Of a DNA stretch of 64,000 nucleotides, positions 60,643 to 64,000 are shown in pieces. Source of the stretch: Stomorhina lunata. Lineage: Eukaryota > Arthropoda > Insecta > Diptera > Rhiniidae. The stretch covers positions 115,183,781 through 115,247,780 of the forward strand of contig OW121743.1 in assembly GCA_933228675.1 (NCBI GenBank), written 5' to 3'. How positions within the stretch are numbered: position 1 is the stretch's first letter; each line of letters starts with the position of its first letter. The notes beneath the pieces were generated by a model. The model was not told the DNA's origin, did not search any database, and worked only from the letters and a program-made list of their open reading frames with translations. The translations under genes were made by a program, and so were the position numbers.

Positions 60643-62410
60643 ATTATAATGCTTTTATATTTTGCATTATAATGATACTATAATGCATTATATTAGAATT
60701 GTTATGTATTATAACGCATTTTAATGCAATTATAATGCATTATTTGCAATTATAAAGTATTATTACATATTATAATGAATTATAACTCTTTATAATGCAA
60801 ATTCAATGTATTATAACTCATAATAATGCTATTGTAATGTATTATAACGCATTATTATTGGATTATAATGTATTATAAAATATTATAATGCAACATTATT
60901 GTATTAAAACTCACTATAATGCTTTTATATTGTATTATAACACATTATTATGCTATTATAATGTATTATAATGCATTATCTTGTGATTATAATGTGTTAT
61001 AACGCAAGATAATAACATGATAATGCATTATATTGTGATTATAATGTATTAAAACAGTTTATAATTCTATTATAATGTATTATAACGCATTATAACCCAA
61101 TTCTAATGTATTATAAAGCATTATAATGCTATTATTATGTATTATAATGTATTATAAAGCATTATAATGCTATTATAATGTATTAGAACTCATTATAATG
61201 CTATTTTGTTGTATTATACCGCATTATAATGCAATTATATCGCATTACTTGGCATTATATTGTATTATAACGCAATATAATGCTATTGTAATGCACTACA
61301 ATGGATTATCTTGTGAGTATAATGTATTATAACACCTTATTACGTATTATATTGCTATTATAATGTATTATAACACATTATAATGCGATTATAATACATT
61401 ACTTCGCATTATAATGCGATTATAACGCATTACTTCGCATTATATTGAGAATTTAATATATTATAATGCATTATATTGTGATTATAATGTATTATAATGC
61501 ATTATGTTGCGATTATAATATATTATAAAGCATTATAATGCGATTATAATATAATATAACGCATTATAATTCTATTATAACGTATCATAAAGCATTATAA
61601 TGCGATATTAATCTATTAAAATTTACTTTAATGCTTTTATATTGTATTATAACGCATTATAATGCTATTATAATGTATTATAGTGCATTATATTGAAATT
61701 ATAATGCATTATTTCGCATTGTAATGCAATTATAATGTATTATAATGCATTACATTGTGATTATAATGTATTATTACTGATTATAATTATATTATAATGT
61801 ATTATAACGCATAATAATCCCATTATAATATATTATAAAGCATTACAATGCGATTATAATGTATAATAACTCATTATAATGCTATAATATTGTATTATAC
61901 GGCATTATAATGCAATTATATTGCATTACTTCGCATTATAATGCGATTATAATGTATTATAAAGCATTATATTGTAATTATAATATATTATTTCGCATTG
62001 CAATGCAATTATAATGTATTATAATGCATTACATTGTGATTATAATGTAGTATTACTGATTATAATTATATTATAATGTATTATAACGCATTATAATCCC
62101 ATTATAATATATTATAAAGCATTACAATGCGATTATAATGTATAAGAACTCATTATAATGCTATAATATTGTATTATACCGCATTATAATGCAATTATAT
62201 TGCATTACTTCTCATTATAATGCGATTATAATGTATTATAAAGCATTATATTGAAATTATGATATATTATTTCGCATTGTAATGCAATTATAATGTATTT
62301 TAATGCATAAGATTGTGATTATACTGTCTTAAAATGCGATTATAATATATTAGAATGCATTGTGTTGCGATTGTAATGCATTATAACGCGATTATAATGT
62401 ATTTATAATA
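60643..62410. repeat. ATTATAATG satellite with 31-bp and 279-bp organisation
   Basis: Units of 10, 11 and 10 bp (GCATTATAAT, GCGATTATAAT, GTATTATAAC) make 31-bp groups. In the right half the markers TACATTGTGATTATAATGT and TTACTGATTATAATTATATT recur at an exact 279-bp spacing (TACATTGTGA at 61751 and 62030, and its variant at 62309), which is nine times 31. About two full higher-order copies. Confidence 0.9.
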
Positions 62411-63100
62411 AATTCTAAATATCATAAAAAATTTAATTACTGGGTTATTGAATATCATATAACTACGGCTACATTTGTAGTTCATTTGATCGGTTAGATG
62501 TGAATGTCTTTTGGTTGCATGATCGAACATTGTGAACCAGTTGCATTAAAACTAGATTTTTCTTCTCGTATATTTTTTTTTGCTATGACGCAAATTTTAT
62601 TTAATATAATAAAAATTAAAAAAACATTTTAATCTCGTAGTCATAATACTTTTAGTGCAAAAGCATTTAGAACACGACGTCAAAATCAAAGAATTATAGA
62701 AGGAAAAAAAGTTGTTTAAGAATAAGATGTATAATATATAAGTATGTTAATATATAAATTCTTATGCAATAACATATGTCGTTATGTTGACTTACAGCCA
62801 CATAACAGCATTTTTAGCTTTTTCTTTAACTTTTTTTTCTTTATTCTGAGGTTTAACCTCTCATGTCAAATTATCTTGCTATCGGCTTGAATTCTCTTAA
62901 TGGGTTTATTAGTTATCTTGCGGGCTTTTTTTATTAAACATGTTAAACATTTCATAATCTTTGAAATTGAATATTTAAACTAGAATTAAGATTTGAAAGA
63001 TTAACAAAATTTCTTTTTAACAAGAGTGTTATGAAATTAAGCAATTAATTTAATTTAAGTGGAAGATAATTTAATTGAAAGCTTTTTCATTATAGATTTT
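62411..63100. other. Unique AT-rich sequence
   Basis: No array, coding exon or transposon terminus supported. Confidence 0.4.
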
Positions 63101-64000
63101 TATACCCTTTACCACCATAGGTGGAAAGGGTATTATGAGTTTGTGCTGATGTATGTAACGCATAGAAATATTTGTCTTAGACCCACCTTTAAGTATACCA
63201 ATAGGCTTAGAATCACTTTCTGTGTCGATTTAGCGATGTCCGTCCGTCCGTCTGGCTGGACGGCTGGACCCTAGAGTGGTTCGAAAAAAAAGTTGAGTCA
63301 GTCACCCCCTAGGATTAAAGATAATGTAAAAATAATTCTAAAATTTTTTTTATTTTTTTACCACGCCTACAAATACCGCCCTTTTACTATTTTGTTCACT
63401 GTGTAGCCATTTTAAATCCGATCATAACATTTTATATATCGATTTTCAGGGTTCTGTAAGGACTACATTTCTCTCTTTGATAGTTTTTTACAACCTTAAT
63501 TTCTAGTCATAACTTTTTAAAATTCGAGTCGTACCCACCCTAATCAAATTGAGTAAAAATCTAGTTTTTAAAAGTTATGACTATAAATTGACGTGGTAGT
63601 AAAAACTATCAAGGAGAGAAATGTAGCCCTTACAGAGCCGCGAACACCGATACATAAAATGTTATGATAGGATTTAAAATGGCGACACAGTGAACAAAAT
63701 AGTAAAAGGGCGGTATTTGTAGGCGTGGTAAAAAAATAAAAAAATATTTTTTGGAATTGTTTTAAGATTACCTTTAATCCTAGGGGGTGACTGACATAAC
63801 TTTCTTTTTGTATGGAAGGCGAACCGCTCTACTGGACCCCCATGTAAACCTTGTAATCAAAGTACAGGTCGCAATTCTTAAGATAATTTGATGAAATTTG
63901 GCACAAATATTTTGATTGTGGGACCATGGATATTGAAATTCGTCAAAATCGGTCCATTATTTATGGTACCTCCCATAGATCCCACTTCCCGGAATTGATA
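63101..64000 (+). mobile_element. mini-me/Helentron-like element, continues past the window
   Basis: Begins TATACCCTTTACCACC with the hairpin CCACC-ATA-GGTGG, then a region matching the reverse complement of 13590-12859 (TTTGTCTTAGACCCACCTTT, a short GTCC run near 63240, CATGTAAACCTTGTAATCAA, TTTATGGTACCTCCCAT). Interrupted by a 560-bp MITE. The other end lies beyond position 64000. Confidence 0.65.
63272..63831. mobile_element. Foldback hAT-type MITE, 560 bp, with 8-bp target duplication
   Basis: Termini TAGAGTGGTTCG and, inverted, TAGAGCGGTTCG; flanks CTGGACCC at 63264-63271 and 63832-63839, a perfect 8-bp duplication. Both arms of about 250 bp are inverted copies of one another (for example CACCCCCTAGGATTAAAG near each end, and ACCACGCCTACAAATACCGC further in), with a loop of about 45 bp near 63523-63566. 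No coding capacity. The termini fit the YARNG start typical of hAT elements. Confidence 0.9.

Overview
The window looks like intronic and intergenic DNA of a higher dipteran, probably a calyptrate fly such as a blowfly or house-fly relative. This is inferred from strong AT bias, GTAAGT/AG splice signals, CAA/CAG trinucleotide runs, Asn/Ser-rich coding sequence and mini-me/Helentron-like elements carrying (GTCY)n tracts. I could not run a database search, so the species and gene identity are open. There is no sign of bacterial gene organisation, and nearly all open reading frames are translations of satellite repeats.

Gene content is very sparse. Two plausible coding exons lie on the + strand: a start-codon exon at 14590-14616 and an internal exon at 54271-54444. 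Both are phase 0 and both are followed by a perfect GTAAGT donor. If spliced together they are separated by an intron of about 39.7 kb. A weaker candidate first exon at 507-572 also ends in phase 0 and could be an alternative start. I do not recognise the protein.

More than half of the window (roughly 35 kb by my estimate) is AT-rich tandem satellite. It falls in about sixteen blocks with periods of 28, 29, 30, 31, 32 or 33 bp, nearly all built from short A-tract/T-tract palindromes around TATAG or TATA. Layout: arrays at 0.6-2.1, 3.0-6.4, 10.9-12.3, 14.8-18.2, 19.0-21.1, 22.3-27.3 (interrupted), 28.6-30.2, 31.9-34.2, 35.7-38.1, 40.3-42.4, 44.0-47.6, 50.5-54.0, 55.1-57.3 and 59.3-60.5 kb. A different ATTATAATG-type satellite lies at 57.65-57.8, 58.6-58.7 and 60.6-62.4 kb. 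Ordinary AT-rich unique DNA separates the blocks.

Transposons explain much of the rest. (1) A non-autonomous hAT-like family, present in four copies (10635-12431, 43860-47752, about 55100-57653, 58735-60642), carries conserved ends around an internal 30-bp satellite. Two copies show 8-bp target duplications. (2) A decayed hAT element (48607-49634) has a perfect 8-bp target duplication and transposase remnants. (3) A 560-bp foldback hAT MITE (63272-63831) sits inside a mini-me/Helentron-like element, and an empty site is visible in the paralogous copy near 13.4 kb. (4) Mini-me/Helentron-like elements lie at 12859-13590, 22914-25549 and 63101 to the end, with terminal pieces near 18.2 and 43.7 kb. 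(5) A Helitron-like candidate with a 132-bp tandem repeat lies at about 7.03-8.42 kb.

The most interesting theme is the tie between transposons and satellites. One transposon family carries a 30-bp satellite inside it, and several long arrays lie in one enormous intron in opposite orientations, so its transcript could fold into kilobase-scale hairpins.
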